Assembly: GCA_028023455.1 (NCBI GenBank)
Contig: JAQFVV010006273.1
Coordinates: 4,507,128-4,571,127 of the forward strand
From: Epiperipatus broadwayi
Lineage: Eukaryota > Onychophora > Udeonychophora > Euonychophora > Peripatidae
Length of the DNA stretch: 64,000 nucleotides
Direction: 5' to 3'
Within the stretch, counting starts at the first letter, position 1. Each line of letters opens with the position of its first letter. Shown in pieces: positions 1 to 12,675 of the stretch. The notes beneath the pieces are model-generated. The model saw only the letters and a program-made list of their open reading frames with translations. It had not been told where the DNA came from and did not search any database. The position numbers and the translations under genes are program-made.

Positions 1-1023
1 ATAACTACTCAAATTATTATCCCATCATTCTTTTCTTCTAAAAAAATTACTTTTACTTTTAGGGTTGAACAATTACCTCTTTCACTTAACTGATTTTATT
101 TTTGCTTATTTGTTGAAAATATATATAATAGGAATTGATTTGGTAAAAGTTTTATCATAAGAAAAATGATTATAATTGTTTATGAAAATCAAAATATTTT
201 AGAAATTTTGAGAAATGTTTATTTAATATTATATTGTAATGACATTATAAATAATCTTGAACTTAAAATACAAACTTTTTATATAAAAATATAAAAAAAA
301 ATTTTTTTTAATTTTTCTTTAAAAAATGTTAAAGTCATCTTTTTAAAATGATTATATAGTATTTAAAATGTTCTTTTTTTATTTTAATAAAGTTTGTATA
401 ATGTATATTATAAAAGTAGATTTTCATTTGCAGCCTGAGATTTAGGAAAACATCCAAATCTAAGAAGCAGATTTAAATATAAAAAGGTCAGTTTGCCACA
501 AGAGTACTAAAATGAGTGCTTGTAAATATAAATTCTGTCTAAGATCATATTGGATAAAGATGTTTAAAAATCTCTGACAAATTCGTTTTACTCTAATACT
601 AATTATTGTTACAATCTACCTTTTATGCATAAATTAAAGAAACACTGACAAAAAAAAAATTATTTTAAAAATTTATTTTCAGTTAGACAATGATACAATA
701 AGATGGAAAACTAATTTCAATTATAGATTGTACTTGAAATTCATCATTTCAAAATATTACATTTATTTAGAGCTCTATAATTTTAATGTTACATATTTTC
801 TCAATATGCATGCACAGTGAGAAAATAATCTGATGTTCTGCATTGTTAGATAAGGGTGATGTAATGAATTTGAAATGAGAAATATATTAATAATATATAC
901 ATTTCAGCCAGTTGAGAATAAGTATTATCTTTTGAAATGTTGATGAGAAATTTATTTTATTTTATCAAACATGTTAATCCCTAAAACATGCTTTATAAAA
1001 TATCTTTCACCCATGAAAACATT

Positions 1024-1028
<5 letters not shown>
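1..1028. other. AT-rich non-coding stretch
   Basis: Very AT-rich sequence with many A and T runs. No open frame with protein-like composition, no RNA gene and no clear repeat was seen. Confidence 0.5.

Positions 1029-1107
<79 letters not shown>
1029..1107. repeat. TA dinucleotide microsatellite
   Basis: Two long (TA)n blocks (about 1029-1058 and 1065-1107) separated by a short interruption. Such TA tracts recur at the borders of many mobile elements in this window. Confidence 0.9.
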
Positions 1108-1112
<5 letters not shown>

Positions 1113-1155
1113 CTGCTATTGTAAAGTGTCTAACCTGAGTTTATACATAAATATT

Positions 1156-1280
1156 ATTGGAATTAATTGATCCAAGTATATGTAACATATGACACTTGTG
1201 AATCATAATCATAATTATTCTGAAATTCCATGATTATGATGCTGTCATCATATATATACCTGAATCAATTAATTCCAATA
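1156..1280. repeat. short fold-back repeat
   Basis: The left arm (about 1156-1180, beginning ATTGGAATTAATTGATCCA) is matched in inverted orientation by the right arm (about 1255-1280). The centre also holds ATCATAATCAT and its complement. It lies beside the TA microsatellite and could be a small MITE or a palindromic relic. No coding potential. Confidence 0.5.
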
Positions 1281-1281
1281 A

Positions 1282-1984
1282 AGATGTGTGTGTGTGTATA
1301 TGTATTTGTAATATGTTATGGTATATTCAATAATTAAGAGTTGTACTATAAAATGAAATAATGAAATAGAGGGCAAAGTTATCTGGACATATCTCTTCAC
1401 AGTGCTTTTATATGAATAATCAGAGCATTAAAATGATACATATTCAATTGCATTGCTCTACTTATTGTCTTGTTGATAAGTTGTCATTCTCATGTAAGGT
1501 TGTATAAAGAAGGATATGCAGATAAGTTTAACCTTTGTTTTGTTATTCAATTCTACAGTGCAACACATTAAGTTCTAAACATATTTCATTAAAATGTAAA
1601 CAAAATACCTGGATTTGTTTAAAGTTCTTAAAACTATGTGAAACTTTTAAATAATTCTTGGATAACTCCAAACATGTATAGGATAATCGGTTGTAGAGAA
1701 TTATAAGAAAAAATACCTATAAAAAGTACTTCATTAGTAAATATGATTACTTATTTATCGCTTAAATTTACTATCAAATATAATTTTAAATGCTATCAAA
1801 CATAATATACAATTAAATTAGATATTCATAAAACAAATTATGGCATACAATAAAATCACTAGCACTTTACAATTTTAACATTAATTGGACTTACTTATTT
1901 TCATTAAATTTATTCTTATAAATACATTTCACTTTAACTATTTTTATCTATTATTATTATTACTAAACACATTTATTTAAGAGA
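1282..1984. other. AT-rich non-coding stretch
   Basis: Contains a short GT run just after the fold-back (about 1285-1300). Otherwise nothing recognisable. Confidence 0.45.
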
Positions 1985-3100
1985 CAGTCTCCATTTATTT
2001 ATTTAAGTTATAATAAAATTTATCCAATAGGATTTATTGAAATTTGGTATCATTGGCAATGCAATATGATATTAAAATATTTTATGAGTTTGATATTTAT
2101 TAAAATATTTTGATATCAAATTTAAAGTAAGTTATTAAAAAGTTTTCAGGAATGTACACTAGAGGGCAATGTATATATTGTTAACTGATTTGTTTCAATT
2201 AAATGCTTTTATTGAAATTAAAATTTTACAAGCAAGGTTTAATATATTAATATTCAATATTACTTGATCAAATTTGGCACATTTCTCATAAATCATTGGC
2301 AATGCAATATGACACAAAAATGGGTTAGATAGGTTACTTAATTTTTTAAATATACAATAATGATAGGTGAACAAAACTAGATTGTAAACAAGATTCATTT
2401 AATACTTATGATTTAACTTTTAATCTTAATAATATTTTAGTATCATTTAATATTGAAATAAAACAAATTTTTGATTATAGACTTAATGCTAAAAAAACTA
2501 AATAATAATAGATATAAAATAAAATTTTAAAATTGAGATCTTATATATTGATATTAAATATAATTTGCTTAAATTTGATACATTTGTTATAATTCACTAG
2601 AAATATAGTAGGAGACTAAAATATTTTAGGTAGTTTATTTACTTTTTAAATCCAGAGCAGTGGGTGAATAAAATTTAAAATATTTTAATATTAAATTTAA
2701 ATTAAGTTGCTAAAAATTTAAAAGAGTTATGCAGTAATGCTCACGAGAGGGCAGTATATATTTTTGTTAGGTAATTTGATTCAGTTAAATGCTTTTGTTG
2801 AAGTTGGAATAAAATTTTAAAATTGAGGTTTAATATATTAATATTCAATATAATTTATCCAAATTTGATATACATCTTATAAATCATTAGCAATGCAATA
2901 TGAAAATAAAATATTTTAAGCAACATACTTAGTTTCTTAAATACAGAACATGGATGAATGAACAAAACTGTATTTTAAACAATACTGATTTGATCATTAT
3001 AATTTTAGATTCAACCTTAAAAGTATTTTAACATCATTTAAAATTGAAATAGAAACAAATCTTTGGTTACAATCTTAAAGCTAAAAACTAAATAATAACT
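1985..3100. repeat. degenerate tandem duplication, period about 585 bp
   Basis: Markers recur in the same order. GAGGGCAATGTATAT near 2163 corresponds to GAGGGCAGTATATAT near 2747. AATGCTTTTATTGAA near 2201 corresponds to AATGCTTTTGTTGAA near 2790. The motif GCAATGCAATATGA appears near 2058, 2299 and 2893. About two diverged copies are present, each made of two related sub-blocks. No protein coding was seen. Identity of the unit is unknown; it could be part of a satellite or of the untranslated region of a decayed element. Confidence 0.6.
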
Positions 3101-3770
3101 TAATTAATTTTTGAATCTCTCATGCTTTTATTTGAAGTTAAATATAAAAACAATTGTGACTGAAAAACACTTATTTTTTTTAGTACAAAGCAAATAAAAA
3201 CATTGATTATAAAATATTTTTTATATCTATTATTTCTAATATTTTTATGCCTATTATTTTTATTTTTGGCACAAACAAAACATTTAAAAAAAAATTAAAC
3301 CATCAACAAGTCAAGTTTTACTTAATCATTTGAGGTCTATTTTTAACATTTGACAAATTTTGAAATATATATATATTTCTAAAAAAAATATTAAAATAAT
3401 ACTTATTGACTGCAGGTCAAAAAATTCCTGAAATAAATTTTGGTCAAGAAATGTGGGAGAAAGAGCAAACATTCTGGACAATTAAATGAAAATTGCCTTG
3501 TGTTGTTTAGTGATGTTTGCTGAAACAATGGATTATGAGTATAAGGTTTCAAAATCAATTCTAGGTGAAAAAAAAAAGACACAATTAATTTTTAAAAAAT
3601 GTTAAATGTTTAAATAATAATTTCTCTAATCCTTCATTAGTCTATTGTGGCTTTAAGATCAATAAAAGATTTATGCAATTAACATTTAGTCACACCCATT
3701 TAATTATTCTCTTCTATTTACACCAAAATCTGAACAAAATTAATTGTAGAGTTAATGTTCAATATTAGAA
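3101..3770. other. AT-rich non-coding stretch
   Basis: No coding region or repeat structure was recognised between the tandem duplication and the LINE fragment. Confidence 0.45.
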
Positions 3771-4080
3771 TGCACATCATCATTATTGTCATGTTCACCA
3801 ATTATCAGTCCACTGCAGGATGAAGTTAACTCCAAATTTAATTGGCCTTTTTTGATTTCTAGCCTCATTTTGTAAACTTTTTGATTTGGGATTTTTTCAA
3901 GGTTTTTTAAATCTTTTGAAATACAGTTTAAGAATTAAACAGGCATTAATATCTCTTCTAGCAGCATTTCTAGCCCAGTCACATTTCCCTTTTTTTATTT
4001 TTAAATGATGTCAGTAATACCTGCTTGTCCTCTCACCCATACATTTTTTTTCAATCTCTTCTTGTTATACCTATCATACA
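3771..4080 (-). pseudogene. 3'-terminal LINE fragment (RT C-terminus)
   Basis: Read on the minus strand, the sequence gives a decayed version of the C-terminal tail common to LINE reverse transcriptases: a block like WVRGQAGITDII, then a stop-broken stretch, then FILQWTDNW just before a tail with ATGATGATG-type repeats at 3771-3785. The last part matches the 3' end of the longer LINE at 40.0-42.1 kb (CTGCAGTG followed by a TGA-rich tail), so both probably belong to one family. The fragment is 5'-truncated, has several stops and frame changes and cannot be functional. The clade (RTE or I-like) is inferred only from the tail style. Confidence 0.55.
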
Positions 4081-5136
4081 TCTCCCTATATATTATTTAT
4101 GATCTAAAATTTCTGTATCGCTTTTCTGTTAATTTTTTAATTCTCATATCTATAAGTAAGAATTGATAAAACACATTTATTGAAAACCTTTCTCTTCATA
4201 GACACAGGCTTATTTTCTCTTACTATTAAATTATTTCTACTAAACATACTTCATTCAAGTTTAATTTTAGGATTAATTTTATTCATTGTGTTTCTTTGTA
4301 TTAAAATCTGGCCGAGATATTTTGTAGTTTTAACTTCTAATTCATCATTATCAATCTTTATTTTCTTCTGAGAAAATCTATTGAACATTATTTAGTCATT
4401 TTAGCATTTAACTTTTAAATCCTACTTTTTTAAATATATTTGATAACACTTGCAACATCTCCTTGAAGCATTATTATCATCTACAAAATCTAGATGACTT
4501 AAATAATTTCCATTTATTTTTATTTTGTTGGCATTTCATTTTAATCCACAAAATAATTATTTCAAAACTGTAAAAAGAGTTTTGAATATTCAAGTGTTTT
4601 GTTTTTTAAATTATATATATAAAAAAACGATACTATTATCACATCTGTAAATTTTCAAACCAATTTTTTTGCCCAACACACTATTTCTTATAAAAATTAT
4701 ACAAAAAAACAAACAAACAAACAAACAAAAGAAAGCAATAATAAACTGCAAAACTACTTTTATCTATACATTCTCCAATTATGTTTTTCATATGTTGTTG
4801 TGAATACATTTTTCTATTTAAAAGATGAAGTTTACAATAATAAAGAGTATTAAGTATAATGCTCTTTCAAAAAACTGATTGCAATATCTTTAATATCAAA
4901 TGAGTTTATTAAAGCTAAAATTAACTATATATAAAATAATAAGCAGTTTTTTTGTATGGATGGGCATATAACTGAAAATAAATATAATTATATACACATC
5001 TTTTCACTTCTTTTTCTTTTTTAATTACCTCCTAAAAAAAATATATAATCCACCTTCTTTTCTTTTTCAAAACTTTTTTTTTCCACTTTTTTTTCCTTCC
5101 CCCTCCAACACTTCACTTCTTTGTTCATTTTAAAAA

Positions 5137-5139
<3 letters not shown>
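4081..5139. other. AT-rich non-coding stretch
   Basis: Contains a short (AAAC)n-like run near 4705-4730. No gene or larger repeat was recognised. Confidence 0.45.
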
Positions 5140-5203
<64 letters not shown>

Positions 5204-5222
5204 CCCCCCCTTTCCCCCCCCT
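5140..5222. repeat. long homopolymer tract A62 followed by C and T runs
   Basis: An uninterrupted run of about 62 A (5140-5201) is followed by nine C, three T, eight C and five T. The abrupt change from A to C looks like a retroposed tail against a C run or a sequencing/assembly artefact. The long poly-F open frame on the minus strand here is only a product of this tract. Confidence 0.85.
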
Positions 5223-5916
5223 TTTTATTTTTATATATTATTCTTATTAAAATAAAGGAAGGGTGAAAACAGATGTGAAAAGATCTGAAAAATTTTTTCA
5301 TTGTGAAATCAATTTGGCGTTGAAGAGATGTAAAGGTCGGCATAAGACGGTTTTTAAAATTATTTTTTTTTTGTAAATAAAAAGTCAAATTATAATAATT
5401 TTTATAAAAATAGTGTATCATTTTTTTTTTTCAGTTTAAAGACAAGGAGAAGCAAGTTTTCAATAAAAGTTTTTGATATTTTTTAATATTGATAATTTTT
5501 CCCAATTAATACGCGTGTTCCAAAAAAAAAAAAACTATATAAAAAAGTCTATTATAATTTGATTGAATTTGAATAAAACTAGCATTTGTATATTAACAAT
5601 TAATATAAATATACAACTTACTGATGAAATTGGTATTATAGTTTGGACATAAAAACAACCAAGGAAAGTAACTGAATAAGTTATTACAGGTATCCATATG
5701 ACAAGACTATCAATTATAGTGTGCAAAAGTAACTTTTTTTCTAGATAAATAAGTTCCAGTTTTCTAAAACCTAAAAATAAAACAGATTTTATTAAAATAT
5801 GTAGCTGTCAAAATATATTGCGTCTGTGTGCATACACATATTAAACATATTTATTGCAATTTATATTGATGTTAATATACATCAACTGTAAGTCTATAGA
5901 GAAGCATAATATATAT
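5223..5916. other. AT-rich non-coding stretch
   Basis: No gene or repeat family recognised. It ends in a TA tract that borders the PLE terminal fold-back. Confidence 0.4.
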
Positions 5917-6125
5917 ATATTTTGCGGGTTCATCCGTGTTAAAAACTTTTAATATTAATATACTGACGTTTCGACTTGATCACACAAGCTATCCACAAAT
6001 GGCTTGTGTGACCAAGTCGAAACGTCAGTATATTAATATTAAAAGTTTTTAACACGGATGAACCCGCAAAATATGTATTTTATATATTTAACCCTTGCAA
6101 ATCTTCGTTTTAACATATATATATA
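5917..6125. mobile_element. PLE family A: two termini fused head-to-head (near-perfect fold-back)
   Basis: Left arm about 5917-5990 and right arm about 6001-6074 are almost perfect inverted copies separated by about ten bases. Each arm is the 3' terminal sequence of the PLE family found at 13.8, 27.8 and 29.1 kb (TTTGCGGGTTCATCCGTG, then ATACTGACGTTTCGACTTG). The right arm continues into the family-specific tail about 6075-6122 (ACCCTTGCAAATCTTCG), which also follows the right arm at 29.2 kb. Nothing of the RT or endonuclease remains. Each arm contains the hairpin-GAAAC block discussed under findings. The pair looks like an extremely truncated version of the outward-facing double copy at 27.8-29.2 kb. 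Confidence 0.8.
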
Positions 6126-7059
6126 ACGTCCAATGAGTAATTAAAAAAAAAAGAATGGACAATTTATTATAAGGCAAAGGTGTTTAATTAAAAGTAATTA
6201 ATGTACTACTTTAACTTATATATTAAACATTTATTTTATAACTCATGTACATACACACACATGTTTAAAGGAAAAATAACAGTCTAAATGTGTACCTTAT
6301 TGTTCAATATTACAACTAGGATTCTTATTATTTCAGAAATTATAAGGCTAATCCCTGGAAAAAATATATAACATTTTTCTTTTCTTTTTTATTGTTATGG
6401 TTTTTTTTAAATAATCAAGATAAAATACCAATCAATATTGCTAATTAAAAAAAATTATGTGAACATTTTTGGCTTTAAAAAAATATTCAGTGTTAAAATA
6501 TTTATGGTGAATTAGCCCTTTTTAATAAATAATCTACTGCAAGGCAAATATCGCTTCAACATTCTCTCATAGAAGAACAGTAAAGAAAAAGCTAATCCAC
6601 ATCAGAATTACCATTTTCGGGATGATAAGAATTTACCCGTTTGTCTATCCTTGTTTTATCTTTATTTAAAAATACCTAGATATCCATTTTCTGACTAATA
6701 TTAAATGGTTATTTTAACTAGATATCTGAAAAATAGCTTCAAAGGTCTTGGAAAAAAATTATCTAAGCCTGGTATCCAAATCTCATGACAGATATATGTG
6801 CACCTTTTTAAACACACTCTTAAAATATATATATAACCATTTTGAAAAATATTTTATCAAATTGCAACAGCTGTGATTATATGATGGCATTGGATAAAGG
6901 AGGGTGATTTTATATCTTCAAAACTTTTTACTACAGTTTTTCTGGAAGTATTTTAAGTTTTAAAATAAAAAAAACTAAGGGATTAAAAGTAAATGTTTAT
7001 TTAAGTTATCTAAATTTCGAATATTATGATTGTTTTTTTTATGTGTGTGTGTGTGCAAG
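6126..7059. other. AT-rich non-coding stretch
   Basis: No coding or structured repeat recognised. Confidence 0.4.
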
Positions 7060-7515
7060 TAATACTTCAGAGTTTCAGGAAATGTTGCAAGAGTTATCAG
7101 AAAAAGCAAAAAAGTATAACTAAAGATATATGATTAAAAAAAAAAAGTTCAATGACATTTCACAAAAGGAGAAAATAGTAATGAACAGGAAGAAGTCAAC
7201 AATTGTAAATATTTTGGTTAGATTATTAATACGACTGAAACATAATGAATAAAATTAGTTAGAAAATTAAAATTATATGAATAGAGTGATTTTTATAGAA
7301 TTATTTTTTTTTTAAAAAAATTATGTACAAAAAAAGGAAAAGATTTTTAAAAACATATTTCATCAATTTTTACATATTAAATTTGAAATTTGGAAATTTC
7401 ACAGATCAGTACTAATAGTTAAGATTACATAGAAAAGTATGCAAAGAAATATGTTTGAAATAACAAGTAGAAATCAAGACTAAATACTTGGATGAAAAGT
7501 TTCAGCTAGACATGC
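7060..7515 (+). pseudogene. LINE reverse transcriptase fragment
   Basis: One plus-strand frame gives a block NCKYFG, stop, IINTTET, then IKLVRKLKLYE. This matches the stretch FGQIISPYGNIMD in the longer LINE at about 41535-41580. In LINE reverse transcriptases this is the thumb-proximal segment after the catalytic box (YLG/YFG followed by an INR-type helix). The copy is short, full of stops and frame changes, and lacks both the catalytic box and the endonuclease. It is probably the same family as the 3.8-kb and 40-kb LINE pieces. Confidence 0.5.
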
Positions 7516-7730
7516 TGTTAGAGGAGATAACTTTTGAAATCTTAAAATTTTTTATCAATAGATTTTAAAAGATATAAATGTATATTATTGTTGATATTTT
7601 TTCTAACCACTTAATTAGGAAATTGTTAGCATTTGAAAAGCCATGTCATGATTATTTATGGTAATATATATATAAATTACACTTGATAGTATTTCTTTTA
7701 AAACCATTATGTTGTTTTTCTTATATTCTT

Positions 7731-7960
7731 TCTCCTGATTTGAATATGAAATATAATCAATTTAATAGACAACTATATATTTAAATCAAAAATTTATTTC
7801 CATCAAATCGACTAACGTTCAAATTGACATTTTTTGAATTATTGTAACGTCTTGATAAGGTTCAATTTTGAATGAAAGTCAATTTGATGGAAATACATTT
7901 TTGATTTAAATATATAGTTGTCAATTAAATCGATAATGTTTCATATTCAGTTTAGGAGAA
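7731..7960. mobile_element. fold-back element with ~85-bp inverted arms
   Basis: Left arm about 7731-7815 and right arm about 7876-7960 are inverted copies (for example CTATATATTTAAATCAAAAA and its complement), with a ~60-bp loop. No coding region. This is the structure of a MITE or fold-back element; no second copy was found in the window and target duplication is unclear in the AT-rich flank. Confidence 0.65.
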
Positions 7961-9106
7961 GATAAATATATATCCATAGATATATAACAGCTTTAAATTA
8001 TTTTGGTAAATCATGAAAATATTATTGAAAGGCAACCTTTTTTTTCAAAGATAATAAATAACTCTCAAATTAAAAAAGTTCACATAGTCAAATATTGTTT
8101 TGACAAGCATTGGAAAGAGATTATGTATTTTTTGACATCTCATTAATTATATGCCTTAAATAGGCTATTTTTAAATAACGAGTGGAGAATAAGTGACTAT
8201 CTCTGCTGTCTTTTAAATAACTTCAAGTCATTTAATATCTAAATTGAAAACAAAAATAAAAGAACACTATACACTATTGTTTCCAATATGTAAAAAGAAT
8301 AGATATGGGAAAGAAATAAGTATTTAAGATGCTTCATTATATAAAATTTATGCAAAAATGTAACAATTCTATTGTTCAAGGTTTATTTAATTATTTGATG
8401 ATAAAGACAACATAAAGATTTAATTTACATAAAAATGTAACATATTTTCAAAAAATAATGAACCTCTCAACTATATATAGTCGGTTTGTATTCTTCTGTC
8501 TGACAGGTTTTGAAAGAACAATGGGAATCACATCTCATACGAATAATGTTAGTTCGCACTGCAGCACAATAATATTGCATTTACTTTTATATATGGATAT
8601 GTTATAGATTTAATAAATATCATTAATATTATATTGTACTTAAACATATTTATTTTAAACATAAAAATATGAAATAAACAAGCATAAAAGTTCAAATTTT
8701 ATATGAAAAAAAAATTAATAAAAGTTATGAATGAACAAACACAAAATAACATTCACTCCACTATTCCATTCATTAACTTTAATGAGGAGAAAAAGCTAAA
8801 TATTTATTTTTTTAAAAAGAGATAATTAAACATAGACTTACTCCTCAACTAAACAGTTTACTTTCATTGTTTAATAATATGGAGTCTTTTTTTAAAAAAA
8901 TATTGTAATATGAAAACATAATAATACATTTTTCAGGATTTTCACGATTTTATAAATTAAAAAAAAAATCACTGTAAAGATATTGCTATCAATTTCATTT
9001 CGTGGTTTTATAATGAAACTTAATTAAACAAAAAAATATTTCTTTATTTTTTTCCAAATTTAATTTTAAAAGAAAAACAAAAGCATTATTTTAAAAGAAA
9101 AATTGT
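7961..9106. other. AT-rich non-coding stretch
   Basis: No gene or repeat recognised. Confidence 0.4.
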
Positions 9107-9365
9107 CTTGCTTACATGTGATAATGTGTTAAACTATTTCCATCATCTATTATTAAATGTTGAATGTCTAGAAAATTTAAAATTTTTCGAAATACAAATA
9201 ACTGTTAGAACTTGTTGTCTGTGTTATTACTAATAGTTGTTTGTATTTGAAAAACTTAAATAAAGTTTAAACTTTTCTAGGCATTCAACATTTAATGATA
9301 GATGATGGAAATAGTTCAACATATTACCATATCTAAAATACATTATCTTGCTTATACGTGTTTAG
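9107..9365. mobile_element. fold-back/MITE family 1, copy 1
   Basis: Inverted arms about 9127-9210 and 9232-9326 share ACTATTTCCATCATCTAT, ATGTTGAATG and GTCTAGAAAA in opposite orientation. A related copy lies at 56150-56380 (shared TAGATGATGGAAATA and CATTCAA next to TTTCTA). The arms are bracketed by a similar direct sequence (CTTGCTTACATGTG near 9110, CTTGCTTATACGTG near 9354), which may be a diverged long target duplication or part of the element. No coding capacity. Confidence 0.65.
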
Positions 9366-12300
9366 CAAATAAAAAATATATTTTATTATACTCAAACTTT
9401 CATTGACTTTTCATTTATACTTTGGTATTTAGATTGCAATTTAAAATAGAATATTTTCTTCTTAGGTGATTACTGAATATTTTTTGATTATGACTTCTAA
9501 TGTTTTCCTGGGATTACTTTTGTGTGAGTAGAATTATGGTTACTTTTATAAGCTTAAGCAATGTGAATTAATTAATTTTGTAAACTTCCTATTTATGAAG
9601 CTTTTATTTTGTAAAGCAAATATTAAGTTATTCTATAATTGATCAATTATGATCATGTAAAAAACATGCATAATGAAGGCATGAAGAATGAAGATATCAT
9701 ATTTTGCAATTTTCATATGCATACTCATTAACAATGCAAACAAATTGTTATCCTTTAGCTAAAATAGCTGGACATTCTTTTGAATGGATAAATGTGTTGG
9801 TTAGAGATAGATACCTAGTCAAAAAATCTTAACACTCACCAAAACCTAAAAATATTTTAAGTTTCACAAATTAGTTACACACAGCTTTTTTACACTTACG
9901 CCACAACCATAATTACTCAGTAGTGGTATATTTATAAAAATAATAAAAAATGAAATAAAAAAAAACAGTACAAGAAAGAGGAGTTTGCTGCAAACTGAAA
10001 AATGATACTTTGAATAATAACTGTTAGATTTGAAACAAAAAATTATATATTAATGCATTATTGACAAGATCCATAAGCTCAAAAACAGTTTGAGGATAGG
10101 GATCTAGATAGAGATTTAAAATGCTTTCTCTTGTGGCATTTATTGAAAAAGCTTGTTTAGAGCTATTAGCATGCTCATTATATTATATTATATATACACA
10201 TTCATAAAGTGTTTTTGTTAGATTTTAAAACAAAACATTATGACATCCATGCACTAAAAAAAACTTACCAAATACAGTGTTAAAAACTAACTTTTCCCAA
10301 TTCTGCATTTTTATTTGCTTCATAACATTTTTTATACTTGCTATATAATTGACCTAAAATTATATATGTATAAAAGTGATTAGTAAACTTTAATATGCCA
10401 AGTAGGCTTTAGTTACTATAAATGTAATTTCTGCTTTTTGTATCATGAGTTGTTCCATCCATGTGTAAACAGTACTATGCTTACTGAATTTAAAGAATTA
10501 TTTTGTCTAAAAATAAAAAATAAAATACAATTTGTATATCACATATTTTTTTTCTTGATACTTTTATACTAATACTATTTAAGAATTTCTTATAGTAAAA
10601 GTTTTATTATATATCTGTCTAAGATTCAAATTCAGACAAAATTTGAAAATTTTTTCAGGATCAAAGAAAACTTAAATTTTCACACTCAGAGAGCACTTCA
10701 TTAATCATCCATTGATTATTAATCAATAAAAAAGTATATAAATAATTTTTATCAGAAACTAAAACAAATCAAAACTTAAATTCTCACCAAATAGAAATTG
10801 ACAAACCTAGTGAATAATGTTCGGATTACTTCTCTTAGATTTCTAAAGGCATTGCCACATAGCAATTATTTTAAAAAAGTTTGCTTATATTGAAATGGTC
10901 AGTTTCATCCATCTGCCCATTTCACTTATTTTACCCACACACCTATCCATATGCCAGATTTAAACCCTCTCAGAGTACCCATTTAAATAACCTTAAACTA
11001 CTATATATGCTAAATCACGTGTATATATATATATGCGAATGGTATGTCTGAAATTTAATAGTATATGTATATATTACAGATATGTATTTTCATTTTAAAA
11101 TATTTTACTTTAAGGAATAATGTTTAAATTATTTAGCCAATTTTATTGTATTATTTAAATCACATATGTATATAATAAGTGTTTCCGTTGTTAGGCCTAT
11201 ATGGTTGTAAAATTTGTTTTTCACTGGTCATCAAAGAAACTTATAATTTTTGTCAACAACTTTTAAATTAGGTCGCGCAATGCTGAACTTGATCTAAAAT
11301 GCTAATAACAATTCGCAGAATTTTATGGCATTGTTGCAATAAACTGCAGAGATAAAAAAGTAAGAAAACAAAATCTAAATTAGTTGTTGTCATTAAATAT
11401 ATTTTTCTAAAATAAATAAATGGGTTTTTCTACTAGTTGTTGCTATTAAATATACTTTTCTCAAATAAACAAATGTGGGACAAGCTTGTAAAATTAAACA
11501 GGTGGCCAGAGTTAGAGAAGTATAAATACTTAAAGTTTTGTCACCAAAGAGAGATCAGATATATATTAAGTGATTTGTAAAAAGAATCCACGTCCATTTC
11601 ACCTTTAAAACGTTGGAGTAAGCTGGCAATAGCTCACTGTCTCTCTCCTCACAGTGAATGAAAAAGACTTTGGTTCGATAAAATATAATGCCTAAAATAT
11701 AATGCCATACACCAGCAAAGCAGTCTGTGGAAAAATTAACTTTCAACTATCACCAAAAGTGTCAACTTACTATCATCTCTAGTGCCCAGAACTAACTGCA
11801 ATAAAAACAACTGACCAGTAAATTGATAAATTTTCTCTCAGAGCTCTGTTCATAAACTGTGACTTTCATTCTTTATCTAAAAAGCTAGCTATTTATTAAA
11901 CCCACCTTCCAAACACCTTTTCTAAAAGTCTACAAGAAAGCCGTAAAATGTTAATGTTTAAATTTTGTCAGAATGTAAAACCTGATATACTGAATTCTCT
12001 GTTAAAATGTAAAACTCTAATCTATTTTAAACTAAATGTTTAATTTTCTGTGGTCTTTTATGCCTATTCATAATCTATTCAATTTATTCTATAATTTTTT
12101 ATTACTTTAATATTATATGTATTTAATATGCCAAATAACTCGAAACTGTGAGTATGTATAAGTATAATTTTAGTTTATCAATATGCAAAGATAATTTCAA
12201 ATCTTCACAATAATAAATATTAAATAAATGAAGCATTATTCTTCTTTCTCATTCCCTGTTTTGAGATAATATTATTATTTTATTGATTAATTTTTGGATA

Positions 12301-12675
12301 TTAATATTACAATAATCAGTCATTCTCTAGTTAAAATTGTAGTTTGCTTAATTCTAGTTATGAATTATAACTATTTATATATGCAACTCATACATCATAG
12401 GAACTAGCCACAGAGATATTCTCAAAGCATATTTTAATGTTTTATTTGTAATTATCCTGCAAATATGCTTTGTCCTCCTTAGAATTATATATGTTGAGAT
12501 GCAGGTGATAATATTAAACTAGGTTACTAATTAATTTAGTCCCTAAATAGTATATTTGAAATACTAAATTTGAGAACTGGATTGTATAGATATGCAAATA
12601 GATGCTATCTAATTTTAAGGCATGATAATATAATTTCACATATTTGCGTTATATATGTATAAGTTGCGGATGTGT
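9366..12675. other. AT-rich non-coding stretch
   Basis: Mostly low-complexity AT-rich DNA. A short tandem duplication is visible around 11380-11475 (TAGTTGTTGTCATTAAATAT, then TAGTTGTTGCTATTAAATAT). Short open frames here have no recognisable protein features. Confidence 0.45.
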
